A stretch of DNA of 64,000 nucleotides from Marivivens geojensis (lineage in GTDB: Bacteria; Pseudomonadota; Alphaproteobacteria; Rhodobacterales; Rhodobacteraceae). Below are positions 16,604 through 24,666 of the stretch, piece after piece (within the stretch, counting starts at the first letter, position 1; the number at the start of each line of letters is the position of its first letter). Position numbers and translations under genes: made by a program. Location: assembly GCF_023540835.1 (NCBI RefSeq), contig NZ_JALKCU010000002.1, forward strand, positions 372,001 to 436,000, read 5' to 3'. The notes below the pieces were generated by a model. That model searched no databases and was not told the origin of the DNA. It worked only from the letters and a program-made list of their open reading frames with translations.

Positions 16604-17862
16604 TAGCTGATTTTCCCGAAGATCACGCTCGCGTTGGTGCCGCCAAAGCCGAAGGAGTTCGACAGAGCCACGTCAATCTTACGCTCGACTTTCTTGTTCG
16701 GCGCGAGGTCAACGGGGGTCTCTACAGCAGGGTTATCAAGGTTGATCGTCGGCGGAGCGACCTGATCGCGGATCGCAAGGATCGAGAAGATCGCTTCAAT
16801 CGCGCCAGCAGCACCCAACAGGTGACCCGTCATCGACTTGGTCGAGGACATGGTGACGTTACCAGCGTGATCACCGAGCATACGTTCGACCGCGCCCAGT
16901 TCGATTGTATCCGCCATCGTCGAAGTGCCGTGCGCGTTGATGTAGTCAATCGCCGACGGTTCCAGACCAGCGTCCTTGAGAGCGGCAGCCATACAACGGC
17001 CAGCGCCTTCGCCATCCTCGGACGGTGCGGTGATGTGATAGGCGTCGCCCGACATGCCGTAGCCCAGCACTTCGGCGTAGATCTTTGCGCCGCGAGCTTT
17101 GGCGTGTTCGTATTCTTCGAGAACAACGATACCTGCGCCCTCGCCCATTACGAAGCCATCACGGTCCGCATCATAAGGGCGCGATGCTTTGGTCGGTTCA
17201 TCCACACGTTTGGTCGACAGCGCCTTGCACGCGTTGAACCCAGCGATACCGATTTTACAGATCGCAGCCTCGGCGCCACCTGCAACCATCACGTCAGCCG
17301 CGCCGTATTTGATCAGGCGTGCTGCGTCACCGATGGCGTGAGCGCCCGTGGAACATGCGGTCACGACAGAGTGGTTCGGGCCCTTAAAGCCGTATTTGAT
17401 CGAAACTTGACCCGAGATCAGGTTGATCAGTGCACCGGGGATAAAGAACGGCGACACGCGGCGTGGGCCTTTTTCTTCGATCATCACGGCGGTGTCTGCG
17501 ATCGATTTCAGACCGCCGATGCCAGAGCCGATCAGAACGCCAGTGCGTTCTTTGTCTGCGTCAGCCTCAGGTTTCCAGCCCGAATCCTCGACCGCTTGGA
17601 GCGCGGCAGCGTAGCCAAAGAGGATAAAGTCATCGACCTTACGCTGCTCTTTGGGTTCCATGTATTTGTCAGCGTTAAAGGTCGCATCAGAGCCGTCGCC
17701 ACGTTTGACTTCGCAAGCGTAGGTGGTGCCCAGCCCTTCGGGATCAAAACCCGTAATGCGGCCAGCGCCAGACTGTCCGTCCAATAGACGGGTCCAGGTT
17801 TCTTCAACCCCATCCGCCAACGGTGTGACAAGGCCCAATCCGGTTACGACGACACGGCGCAT
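16603..17862 (-). CDS. fabF: Beta-ketoacyl-ACP synthase II
   Basis: Condensing enzyme of fatty acid elongation (419 residues): condenses malonyl-ACP with acyl-ACP. The catalytic triad is visible as Cys170 (VTACSTGAH), His311 (NAHGTSTMADT) and His347 (KSMTGHLLGAAGA). The start GLGLVTPLADGVEETW is typical. On the minus strand it follows acpP in the usual fab order but is separated from it by an opposing PilZ gene. It is translationally coupled to mltG. Confidence 0.97.
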   Translation of the reverse strand: MRRVVVTGLGLVTPLADGVEETWTRLLDGQSGAGRITGFDPEGLGTTYACEVKRGDGSDATFNADKYMEPKEQRKVDDFILFGYAAALQAVEDSGWKPEADADKERTGVLIGSGIGGLKSIADTAVMIEEKGPRRVSPFFIPGALINLISGQVSIKYGFKGPNHSVVTACSTGAHAIGDAARLIKYGAADVMVAGGAEAAICKIGIAGFNACKALSTKRVDEPTKASRPYDADRDGFVMGEGAGIVVLEEYEHAKARGAKIYAEVLGYGMSGDAYHITAPSEDGEGAGRCMAAALKDAGLEPSAIDYINAHGTSTMADTIELGAVERMLGDHAGNVTMSSTKSMTGHLLGAAGAIEAIFSILAIRDQVAPPTINLDNPAVETPVDLAPNKKVERKIDVALSNSFGFGGTNASVIFGKIS

Positions 17863-17992
17863 TTTCTGCCCTCAACTCTTGTTCTCATTTCCACCCCAAA
17901 TAGCGCGTTCCCCCCCCTTTGGGCAAGGCAACTCGCGCCATTCAGACCGCGTTATTTACTAAAACTTGGGGATTGGGGCGTATTTGATCAAT

Positions 17993-18931
17993 ATGATGTT
18001 CGTTTTCCGCCTCTTCTGCGTGGTGTTTATCACCTTGGCGCCCCTCCGTTCGGCCGATGCGGCTCAGGATGGGGTGGATTGCCGTGGGGTTCACGATCTC
18101 GCGACGATCATCGTGGCGCAGCAGATCGCGCTCACCGACCCAACCCGATTGCGCGCTGCGCTGGATCATTTGGCGCGAAACGGCGGGCGATTTGATGCGG
18201 CATCTGCACGGTGGATGATCGGGGACAGGGTGAATTCCGATGCACAGGCGGCGCTGGTGAATGCAGCACAACTGGGCGCTGTGATCGCTGGTCGACTGCA
18301 AACCCAGACAGAGGCACAGCGGGCGCGGATCGGTAGCGCACTCCTCTCGCAGAACCGCGTGGTGGTAGAGGCCGCGATAGCCACCCTGCCCCGCCTGACC
18401 GACCTCTGCGACAGCCAAGCCCGCGCGCAGTCCTTTTCGACAATGGAGGAGCCGTTGATCACCCCTCGCACGGCTGCGGTCAATGGTGGTTTGGGGTTTC
18501 TCGCACTGATCACGGTTGGCGTGTTTTTCGGTCGGATCATCGCGCTCCGCCACGCTAAGGCACGACGGTTCACTTGCAGCATTGAGACAACCATCCCCCA
18601 TCGGGGCAAGGTGATTCCCGCGCGGATCATCGACATCAGCCGTTTGGGCGCAAAGATCACGCTGACGGAAAGTCCCCCATTTGAACGACATCAGAGGATC
18701 ACGGTGATGGTGAACGGCCAGTCTATTCCCTGTCGGGTTGCGTGGTCGAATACGCATGTCAGCGGGATCAAATTTCGCCGCGCTCTGACAGTGGCTGACC
18801 TCGGGGCGGCATTAGGTCATGGGCCGAAGGTCGAACAGACGCGCAAACGGTCCCAGCGTGGCAAACCGATCCGCCAAAACGAAAACGGCACCCCAAGGGG
18901 TGCCGCAATCGATACTTCGAAATCCAGTTAA
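17993..18931 (+). CDS. Membrane-anchored PilZ-domain protein
   Basis: 312 residues. The N-terminus is a signal-like hydrophobic segment (about 2-24, ending SADAA), followed by a roughly 130-residue helical, probably periplasmic part containing two cysteines, a membrane helix at about 162-186, and a cytoplasmic PilZ domain (about 190-265). The DISRLG element (214-219) fits the D/NxSxxG c-di-GMP motif; the arginine motif before it is loose (RHAKARR). The C-terminus is basic. It is transcribed against the fab genes and its stop codon directly abuts the acpP stop. A TTG at 17966 is an alternative start. Likely a c-di-GMP effector; target unknown. Confidence 0.8.
   Translation: MMFVFRLFCVVFITLAPLRSADAAQDGVDCRGVHDLATIIVAQQIALTDPTRLRAALDHLARNGGRFDAASARWMIGDRVNSDAQAALVNAAQLGAVIAGRLQTQTEAQRARIGSALLSQNRVVVEAAIATLPRLTDLCDSQARAQSFSTMEEPLITPRTAAVNGGLGFLALITVGVFFGRIIALRHAKARRFTCSIETTIPHRGKVIPARIIDISRLGAKITLTESPPFERHQRITVMVNGQSIPCRVAWSNTHVSGIKFRRALTVADLGAALGHGPKVEQTRKRSQRGKPIRQNENGTPRGAAIDTSKSS
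18876..18905 (-). terminator. acpP intrinsic terminator, inside the PilZ coding region
   Basis: On the minus strand a 9-base GC stem (CGGCACCCC / GGGGTGCCG at 18886-18905) is followed by GTTTTCGTTTT. It lies 26 bases past the acpP stop and therefore within the 3' end of the convergent PilZ gene, where it encodes part of the GTPRGAA tail. Confidence 0.8.
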
Positions 18932-19165
18932 TTACTGAGCTTCAGAGATGAATTTCACAGCGTCGCCGAAGGACTGAATGGTCTCTGCAGCGTCGTCCGG
19001 GATTTCGATACCGAATTCTTCTTCGAAAGCCATAACCAGCTCTACGGTGTCGAGGCTGTCTGCGCCGAGGTCATCGATGAACGATGCATTCTCGGTCACT
19101 TTTTCCTCTTCAACACCCAGGTGCTCAACTACGATTTTGCGCACACGATCAGCGACATCGCTCAT
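18932..19165 (-). CDS. acpP: Acyl carrier protein
   Basis: 77-residue acidic four-helix protein that carries acyl chains in fatty acid synthesis. The phosphopantetheine attachment serine is Ser37 in [13 protein letters not shown]. An AGGA-type ribosome site precedes the ATG. Upstream at 19220-19235 is a near-palindrome around GTTAAC that may be regulatory. The stop directly abuts the PilZ stop from the other strand. In most proteobacteria fabG precedes acpP directly; here a TetR-type gene intervenes. Confidence 0.98.
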   Translation of the reverse strand: MSDVADRVRKIVVEHLGVEEEKVTENASFIDDLGADSLDTVELVMAFEEEFGIEIPDDAAETIQSFGDAVKFISEAQ

Positions 19166-19325
19166 ATCAAGTCCTCACGTTCAATAGGGCTTTCGGCCCG
19201 TTCTTTTGTGTGCCCCGCGGGGCGGTTAACTGCCCGCAGGGGGCGCCCACGGACGTAACGTCATCGTTCACATCCTGCAGGTATCACAGGGCCTATAGCA
19301 GAGAATTCCGCAGAGGCAAACGCTT

Positions 19326-19916
19326 TCAGGCATCCATATCATCGGTTGCGTGAATTGGGTTATTCAAGATCACCTTACAGGATTTACGCACGTAAACCTC
19401 GGCCTGCGCTGGAACAGGTTCATCCGGCAGGTATTTCTGAATAATCGCCTTGGGCACCTGAATCACGGCCAAATCAATTGAATCCGCATCCGTGCCAAAA
19501 CGCGCGGCATAGCCGTTGATTTCATCCGCGAGGGATTGGTTTTCAAAATTAACCTTGGCGCGGTTCGTCTCTGAAATGCCAGAGCGCACCAAAAACCGTT
19601 TTGGCACCGCGAAAAGCAAAATCGCGGCAGGCCGATCCAATGTGGCAAAGCGCACAGATTTAACCGCAGAGCGCAGCGCCCCTGCCTCACCATCCATTTG
19701 AAGTGTCTTGGTCATAAACACACGGTAGCGCTCATGTGCCCAAACCCATGCTTCGGCGAGGAGATCCTCCATCGAGCCAAAGCGGTGATAGATCGAACCC
19801 ACGGATACTTTCGTGCCTTTTGAAACTTGTTGCACCGTAACCCCCGGTGCCGTGGCGAGATGATCCGCCAACCACACAAAAACATCCTCATCGGTAAAAC
19901 CCGATTTGCGCCCCAT
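19326..19916 (-). CDS. TetR-family transcriptional regulator
   Basis: 196 residues with the N-terminal TetR helix-turn-helix (about 5-50): GVTVQQVSKGTKVSVGSIYHRFGSMEDLLAEAWVWA. The C-terminal ligand domain is not one I recognise. The start at 19916 has a GGAG site eight bases before it; the frame is open far upstream antiparallel to fabG coding but in a Arg-rich non-coding frame, so I discard that extension. It sits between fabG and acpP on the same strand, behind what looks like a fabG terminator. Control of fatty acid or stress genes is conceivable but unproven. Confidence 0.9.
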   Translation of the reverse strand: MGRKSGFTDEDVFVWLADHLATAPGVTVQQVSKGTKVSVGSIYHRFGSMEDLLAEAWVWAHERYRVFMTKTLQMDGEAGALRSAVKSVRFATLDRPAAILLFAVPKRFLVRSGISETNRAKVNFENQSLADEINGYAARFGTDADSIDLAVIQVPKAIIQKYLPDEPVPAQAEVYVRKSCKVILNNPIHATDDMDA

Positions 19917-19961
19917 CCAAAATCTCCGTCCACGTTTTTTATTGTTGTGACAAGATTCTAA

Positions 19962-19988
19962 TAAAAAGGGGCAGCCGATGGCTACCCC
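19962..19988 (-). terminator. fabG intrinsic terminator
   Basis: Minus-strand stem GGGGTAGCC / GGCTGCCCC (19968-19988, one G-U pair, three-base loop) followed by TTTTTATT. It lies about 50 bases past the fabG stop and before the tetR start, so fabD-fabG and tetR are probably separate transcripts. Confidence 0.75.
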
Positions 19989-20002
19989 TATACGTGAAAA
20001 TG

Positions 20003-20027
20003 GCAACTTTACTTTACGTAAAGTTGC
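20003..20027. promoter_or_regulatory. Palindrome between fabG and tetR
   Basis: Holds a perfect 14-base palindrome ACTTTACGTAAAGT (20011-20024) nested in a wider inverted repeat GCAACTTTA / TAAAGTTGC (20003-20011 and 20019-20027). Size and symmetry suit a TetR-type operator about 90 bases upstream of the tetR start. It could instead be an mRNA hairpin at the fabG 3' end. Confidence 0.4.
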
Positions 20028-20038
20028 AAAGTGTTTCC

Positions 20039-20776
20039 TTAGAGCATCGCCATGCCGCCGTTGACGTGCAGGGTCGCACCTGTGGTGTAACCGGCCTCGT
20101 TCGACGCGAGATAAAGAACCGCTGCTGCGATCTCTTCTGGGGTGCCCATACGAGCGGCGGGGATCTGAACGTTGATCTTTTCTTTCTGATCGTCGGTCAG
20201 TTTGTCGGTCATCGCGGTTGCGATAAACCCCGGTGCGACGCAGTTCACGGTGATCCCGCGGCTTGCCACTTCGTAAGCGATGGATTTCGACATGCCGACC
20301 ATGCCCGCCTTGGACGCTGCATAGTTCGCCTGACCCGGATTGCCCGTCGCGCCAACGATGGACGAGATATTCACGATGCGGCCCCAACGCGCCTTCATCA
20401 TGCCACGGATCACGCCTTTGCACAGACGCATGGTCGAGGTGAGGTTGACCTCAAGCACGCTCGACCATTCGTCGTCGGACATGCGCATAAAGAGGTTATC
20501 CTTGGTGATGCCAGCGTTGTTGATCAGAATATCAACCGAACCCATCAGATCAGCGGCTTGTTTCGGCAGCGCATCAACGGCGGCTGCATCGCTGAGGTTA
20601 CAGGTCAGCACGTGAACGCGGTCGCCCAGTTCTGCAGCCAATTCATCGAGAGGCCCCTGACGGGTGCCCGACAGAGTGACCGTCGCGCCCGCACCATGGA
20701 GTGCCTTGGCGATTGCGCCACCGATACCACCCGAAGCACCCGTGATCAGCGCGTTTTTACCTGTGAGATCAAACAT
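20039..20776 (-). CDS. fabG: 3-oxoacyl-ACP reductase
   Basis: NADPH-dependent reductase of the fatty acid cycle, 245 residues, classical short-chain dehydrogenase. Cofactor loop TGASGGIG (12-19), NNAG (86-89), catalytic Ser139, Tyr152 and Lys156 (NYAASKAGMVG). The C-terminus GATLHVNGGMAML is typical of FabG. It follows fabD after 40 bases on the same strand, and is followed by an intrinsic terminator. Confidence 0.97.
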   Translation of the reverse strand: MFDLTGKNALITGASGGIGGAIAKALHGAGATVTLSGTRQGPLDELAAELGDRVHVLTCNLSDAAAVDALPKQAADLMGSVDILINNAGITKDNLFMRMSDDEWSSVLEVNLTSTMRLCKGVIRGMMKARWGRIVNISSIVGATGNPGQANYAASKAGMVGMSKSIAYEVASRGITVNCVAPGFIATAMTDKLTDDQKEKINVQIPAARMGTPEEIAAAVLYLASNEAGYTTGATLHVNGGMAML

Positions 20777-20816
20777 CTTATATCCTTTCTTCCGCCCGAC
20801 GTTGGGGCAGGTTCAA

Positions 20817-21755
20817 TTAGCCTTTGAGAGCTTCAACAGCGGCAGCAACATCGTCAGGGGTGCCAACGTTGTTGGTCGCGACATCTTTGCTGATGCGTTT
20901 GATCATGCCCGACAGCGCCTTGCCCGCGCCGATCTCCCATGCCTCTGTGACGCCTTGATCGGCCATCCAAAGCACACTTTCGCGCCAACGCACGGACCCC
21001 GTGACCTGCTCGACCAAAAGCGCGCGGATGGTTGCAGGGTCAGTGACCGCAGCGGCGCGCACGTTTGCAACAACCGGCACAGCAGGCGCATTGATCTGAA
21101 CGTCGTCCAGTGCCTCTGCCATCACGTCAGCGGCAGGTTTCATCAGCGCGCAGTGGAACGGTGCAGACACAGGCAGGAGAAGCGCACGTTTGGCGCCTTT
21201 TTCCTTAGCGATGGTCAGTGCGCGTTCAACGGCCTCTTTGTGGCCCGACACCACGACCTGCGACGGGTCGTTGTCGTTGGCAGCCTGACAGACTTGGCCC
21301 TGAGCCGCTTCTTCTGCGACTGCGGTTGCGGCTTCGAAATCGAGGCCAAGGAGTGCCGCCATAGCGCCGACACCAACGGGAACAGCCTCTTGCATTGCGG
21401 TGCCACGGGTGCGCAGCAAACGCGCCGTGTCAGCAACCGAAATCGCACCAGCCGCAGCAAGTGCCGAATATTCACCAAGCGAGTGACCGGCAACGTAATC
21501 CGCAGCGGTGATCGACACGCCTTCAGCCTCGAGCGCCCGCATTGCGGCCAAAGAGGTCGCCATCAGCGCAGGCTGCGCGTTTTTAGTGAGCGTCAGGGTC
21601 TCAATGTCCCCGTCCCAGATCAGCGACGACAGGCTTTCCCCGAGAGCGTCATCAACTTCGTCGAAAATGGCTTTGGCTGCCGGATAAGCATCGGCCAGCG
21701 CCTTGCCCATTCCAATGGCTTGGGCGCCCTGCCCCGGAAATACGAATGCCCGCAT
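20817..21755 (-). CDS. fabD: Malonyl-CoA:ACP transacylase
   Basis: Moves malonyl from CoA to acyl carrier protein, 312 residues. FVFPGQGAQ (4-12), nucleophile Ser92 in GHSLGEYSAL, and catalytic His201 in SAPFHCALMKPA are the family hallmarks. First gene of the fabD-fabG pair; a GGGAAGTG ribosome site precedes the ATG. Confidence 0.97.
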   Translation of the reverse strand: MRAFVFPGQGAQAIGMGKALADAYPAAKAIFDEVDDALGESLSSLIWDGDIETLTLTKNAQPALMATSLAAMRALEAEGVSITAADYVAGHSLGEYSALAAAGAISVADTARLLRTRGTAMQEAVPVGVGAMAALLGLDFEAATAVAEEAAQGQVCQAANDNDPSQVVVSGHKEAVERALTIAKEKGAKRALLLPVSAPFHCALMKPAADVMAEALDDVQINAPAVPVVANVRAAAVTDPATIRALLVEQVTGSVRWRESVLWMADQGVTEAWEIGAGKALSGMIKRISKDVATNNVGTPDDVAAAVEALKG

Positions 21756-21822
21756 GTGTCACTTCCCTTTGGTAACGTTTTCTCTGCCTTAGCGTGTCAC
21801 GGGCCACATCACAAGAATTCGT

Positions 21823-21853
21823 AAAAACGAAAAAGGCGACCCGAAGGGCCGCC
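21823..21853 (-). terminator. Intrinsic terminator of the gene at 21878
   Basis: Minus-strand stem GGCGGCCC / GGGTCGCC with a three-base loop (21835-21853), then TTTTTCGTTTTT. It lies 25 bases past the stop of the 195-residue membrane protein and separates it from fabD. Confidence 0.8.
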
Positions 21854-21877
21854 CGTTAAAGAAAATGCTTTAAAATA

Positions 21878-22465
21878 TTAGGCAGGAATGGCGATCAGGT
21901 CTTTGCCCAGACGATCGCGCAGCGCCTCAATCCGAGGAAGCGGACCATAGGCGACCTCTAGCAGCGTGGTCGAATTGCGATAGCGGAGCATGAGTGCACC
22001 GTGACCTTTTTCGCCGCGCTCACGGTCGATGAATAGACCGCTGAAGGATTTGAAATCATAGCGCCCGATGAGCGACGGCCGACCCGCGTGGTTACGGACA
22101 ACCTCGCGCAATTCGCGGACATTGGTGTCAAACTCCAGTTCGACCTCCGCGCCACGGGTCGCATAGCGGAAACAAAAGGCTGACAAGACAGCGAGGAATA
22201 CAGTCAGGCCGATTTTGATAACCTGAACGCCATCTGACACAATGCTCGACGGCATGAGCCACAGACCCACAGCAGCGAGTGCGAAGACCACCCCGACAAA
22301 CAGCGCAACGGCCTGTAGGGTTTTCACCATCGGCGACGGCCCCTCAAGCGACCGAATGACATAACCCCAATACGTGTCAGCGAGCATAAAATCAGCCTTG
22401 CTACAGCCCATCGGAACCTCAATTGCCCCGTTGTGAAATAATCTATCAGTTGTCAGCGCGTTCAT
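21878..22465 (-). CDS. Hypothetical membrane protein with two helices
   Basis: 195 residues, no family recognised. After a 45-residue soluble start there are two adjacent membrane helices (about 46-71 and 79-100), then a cytoplasmic-type C-terminal domain (about 105-195) with RGAEVELEFDTNVRELREVVRN and FSGLFIDRERGEKGHGALMLRYRN, which resembles a small PH-like or lipid-binding beta domain but this is only a guess. It is divergent from rpsF and has its own terminator, so it is probably monocistronic. Confidence 0.75.
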   Translation of the reverse strand: MNALTTDRLFHNGAIEVPMGCSKADFMLADTYWGYVIRSLEGPSPMVKTLQAVALFVGVVFALAAVGLWLMPSSIVSDGVQVIKIGLTVFLAVLSAFCFRYATRGAEVELEFDTNVRELREVVRNHAGRPSLIGRYDFKSFSGLFIDRERGEKGHGALMLRYRNSTTLLEVAYGPLPRIEALRDRLGKDLIAIPA

Positions 22466-22621
22466 TGTAGCACCTTTTTACCCTATGGTTGTAACCTTGT
22501 AGACCAAAAGTGTCGAAAAACAGGCGATGCCCTGACGTTGTTTTGACTTTCTTATATTCACCCCAACCACGATCCCACCGCCCCGCGCTGGTGCGTATAT
22601 TAAGAGAGTGTCATTCCACAC

Positions 22622-22649
22622 TTGCCTTTGGGGTCGCTGCATGTATAAG
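22622..22649 (+). promoter_or_regulatory. Sigma-70 type promoter of rpsF-rpsR-rplI
   Basis: TTGCCT (22622-22627) and TATAAG (22644-22649) with a 16-base spacer, about 108 bases upstream of rpsF. The remaining 291-base divergent region (22466-22756) shows no other gene. Confidence 0.5.
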
Positions 22650-22756
22650 GCCCCATCTTTCCGCAATTCGTTAGAACTGCGCAGTCTCTCGTGGGTGGAG
22701 GCGGAAAGATCTCATTGCCACCCTATGAAATGCGCTGAACAAAAACAGGAGTGCAC

Positions 22757-23137
22757 ATGCCGCTATACGAGCATGTTTTCATTTCGCGTCAGGACCTGTC
22801 GAACGCACAGGCTGAAAGCCTCGTCGAACACTTCTCGACAGTGCTTGCTGACAACGGTGGCAAAGTCATCGAAAGCGAATACTGGGGCGTCAAAACGATG
22901 GCCTACAAGATCAACAAAAACCGCAAGGGCCACTACGCTTTCCTGCGCACCGATGCACCGTCGTCGGCTGTTCAAGAGATGGAACGCCTGATGCGCCTGC
23001 ACGACGACGTAATGCGTATCCTGACCATCAAGGTCGATGCACATGAAGAAGGTCCGTCGGTTCAGATGCAAAAGCGTGACGACCGCGGTGAGCGTGGCGA
23101 ACGCGGTGACCGTGGCGAACGCCGCGAACGTCGCTAA
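22757..23137 (+). CDS. rpsF: 30S ribosomal protein S6
   Basis: 126 residues. The MPLYEHVFISRQDLS start, GGKVIESEYWGVKTMAYKINKNRKGHYAF and MRLHDDVMRILTIKVD are the S6 core. The C-terminal 20 residues are a charged Arg/Gly/Glu run of short repeats, common as a flexible tail in alphaproteobacterial S6. ATG at 22757 is preceded by CAGGAG; a GTG two codons earlier overlaps that site. First gene of the three-gene ribosomal operon. Confidence 0.97.
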   Translation: MPLYEHVFISRQDLSNAQAESLVEHFSTVLADNGGKVIESEYWGVKTMAYKINKNRKGHYAFLRTDAPSSAVQEMERLMRLHDDVMRILTIKVDAHEEGPSVQMQKRDDRGERGERGDRGERRERR

Positions 23138-23162
23138 GTTGATCAGGAAAGGACATTAAGTC

Positions 23163-23390
23163 ATGGCTACCAAACCATTTTTCCGTCGTCGTAAGTCCGA
23201 TCCGTTCGAGGGCGAGAACGCTCCGAAGATCGACTACAAAGACACTCGCCTTCTGCAGCGCTACATCTCTGAGCGCGGCAAAATCGTTCCCGCACGCATC
23301 ACCGCTGTTGGATCCAAGAACCAGCGCAAACTGGCACAAGCCATCAAACGCGCACGTTTCTTGGCTCTGCTGCCCTACGCTGTGAAGTAA
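23163..23390 (+). CDS. rpsR: 30S ribosomal protein S18
   Basis: 75 residues, binds S6 and 16S rRNA in the small-subunit platform. [39 protein letters not shown] and [19 protein letters not shown] are the conserved S18 segments. It lies between rpsF (25-base gap) and rplI (12-base gap), each with a good AGGA site. Confidence 0.98.
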   Translation: MATKPFFRRRKSDPFEGENAPKIDYKDTRLLQRYISERGKIVPARITAVGSKNQRKLAQAIKRARFLALLPYAVK

Positions 23391-23402
23391 GGAGTCATAT
23401 CA

Positions 23403-23984
23403 ATGGACGTTATCCTTCTCGAACGCGTTGCCAAACTCGGCCAGATGGGCGAAGTCGTATCCGTGAAAGACGGCTACGCTCGCAACTTCCTTCTGCCTAC
23501 CGGCAAGGCTCTGCGCGCTAACGAAGCAAACAAAGCGAAATTCGAAGCTGACAAAGCTCAGCTCGAAGCACGCAACCTCGAAACCAAAAAAGAAGCCGAA
23601 GCACTGGCTGCAACCCTCAACGGTCAGCAGTTCGTTGTGATTCGCTCCGCTTCGGATTCGGGCGCTCTCTACGGTTCTGTCTCCCTGCGTGACATCGCCG
23701 AAGTTGCGACCGCTGGTGGTTTCTCGATCGACCGCAAGCAGGTTGTCCTGCAAGGCGCGATCAAAGAACTGGGCCTGCACAGCGTAACCGTTGTTCTGCA
23801 CCCTGAAGTTGAAGCAACCATCACCATCAACGCTGCACGCTCTGCAGAAGAAGCTGAGATCCAGGCATCGGGTAAATCGATCCAGGAACTGGCTGCTGAA
23901 GAAGAGCAAGCTGCAGCTGACGAGATCGCCGAACTGTTCGACGACGTTGGTGGCGCTGCGGCGGACTCCGACGAAGACCTCTAA
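23403..23984 (+). CDS. rplI: 50S ribosomal protein L9
   Basis: 193 residues. The N-terminal rRNA-binding domain [32 protein letters not shown] is followed by the long connecting helix (about 42-75, [18 protein letters not shown]) and the C-terminal domain. The last 45 residues are an acidic Glu/Ala/Asp-rich extension beyond the usual 150-residue L9, as in other Rhodobacterales. It is followed by a strong terminator that ends the operon. Confidence 0.97.
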   Translation: MDVILLERVAKLGQMGEVVSVKDGYARNFLLPTGKALRANEANKAKFEADKAQLEARNLETKKEAEALAATLNGQQFVVIRSASDSGALYGSVSLRDIAEVATAGGFSIDRKQVVLQGAIKELGLHSVTVVLHPEVEATITINAARSAEEAEIQASGKSIQELAAEEEQAAADEIAELFDDVGGAAADSDEDL

Positions 23985-24008
23985 GGTTTCCGTCAGACCA
24001 AATAGAAA

Positions 24009-24036
24009 GGCCGCAGAGCAATCTGCGGCCTTTTTC
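24009..24036 (+). terminator. Intrinsic terminator of rpsF-rpsR-rplI
   Basis: Perfect 9-base stem GGCCGCAGA / TCTGCGGCC (24009-24030) with a four-base loop and TTTTT after it. It lies between convergent genes and may also stop the gene at 24048 from the other side, though the T-run there is broken. Confidence 0.9.
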
Positions 24037-24047
24037 TTGTGTGATGA

Positions 24048-24521
24048 TCAGCGGCGGAAGGTTTCCAGCTCTAGGATCGCATCACAGTAATCCCCGTCAT
24101 AGGTTCCGACCCAGACATCGAGATAGCCGTCCAGAGGCCGTGTCAGCACGATCTTGGGGTCCATATTGCCGTTGTCATCGTCATCGTAATACCAGTTGGC
24201 AGATGCCGTGTTGATCAATAGCGCACTGTCGCATTTGCTGATGACGCTGATTTCCAGGCGTAGGCCAGACATGCCGCTCATATCGAACGTGAAATCTGGT
24301 GCCGTGGTAAAGTACCCTGCCCCTTGATCCGTTCCCGGACGCACGTTCGGACAGTTCCAAATGTAGTTTTCACCGCCAGCAACAACGTTGAAACGAACAG
24401 GGCTGCGCATTTGGGGACCCGTTACCGAATAACTGTCGCCCCACTGGGAATAGTCAGGACACGCCATCGCAGCCGTCGACAAACCAAACACCGCCAAAAC
24501 AGAGAGAAGATATTGCTTCAT
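24048..24521 (-). CDS. Secreted hypothetical protein
   Basis: 157 residues with a signal peptide (MKQYLLSVLAVFGLSTAAMA, cut before CPDYSQ). Three or four cysteines, aromatic residues and beta-type sequence follow; a DDDDNGNMDP acidic run (about 113-122) could bind calcium, and the C-terminal DGYLDVWVGTYDGDYCDAILELE resembles jelly-roll or pre-peptidase-like beta domains in secreted proteins. No family recognised. Convergent with rplI, with the shared terminator between them. Confidence 0.8.
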   Translation of the reverse strand: MKQYLLSVLAVFGLSTAAMACPDYSQWGDSYSVTGPQMRSPVRFNVVAGGENYIWNCPNVRPGTDQGAGYFTTAPDFTFDMSGMSGLRLEISVISKCDSALLINTASANWYYDDDDNGNMDPKIVLTRPLDGYLDVWVGTYDGDYCDAILELETFRR

Positions 24522-24620
24522 GGTTCAAATCCTTGGTTGAGACTAAAACTTCCTCAAGCCTAGGCCTGTTATCCAAGTGGATAAACCTCTTGAGGTCAGT
24601 TTTTTTCGTCGCACAAACAA

Positions 24621-24646
24621 AAAAGGCGCCCCGAAGGGCGCCTTTT
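24621..24646 (-). terminator. Trigger factor intrinsic terminator
   Basis: Symmetrical hairpin AAAAGGCGCC / GGCGCCTTTT with a six-base centre, followed on the minus strand by TTTTTTGTTTG. Arms are flanked by A and T runs on both sides, so it could act in either direction; it lies 20 bases past the tig stop. Confidence 0.85.
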
Positions 24647-24666
24647 GATCAGGGATGAACCGCTGA

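Noticed and set aside
19917-20423. N-terminal extension of the TetR gene by 169 codons
   Set aside because: This region is the fabG gene read in another frame; the extension is Arg-rich and lacks motifs, while ATG 19916 has a good ribosome site.
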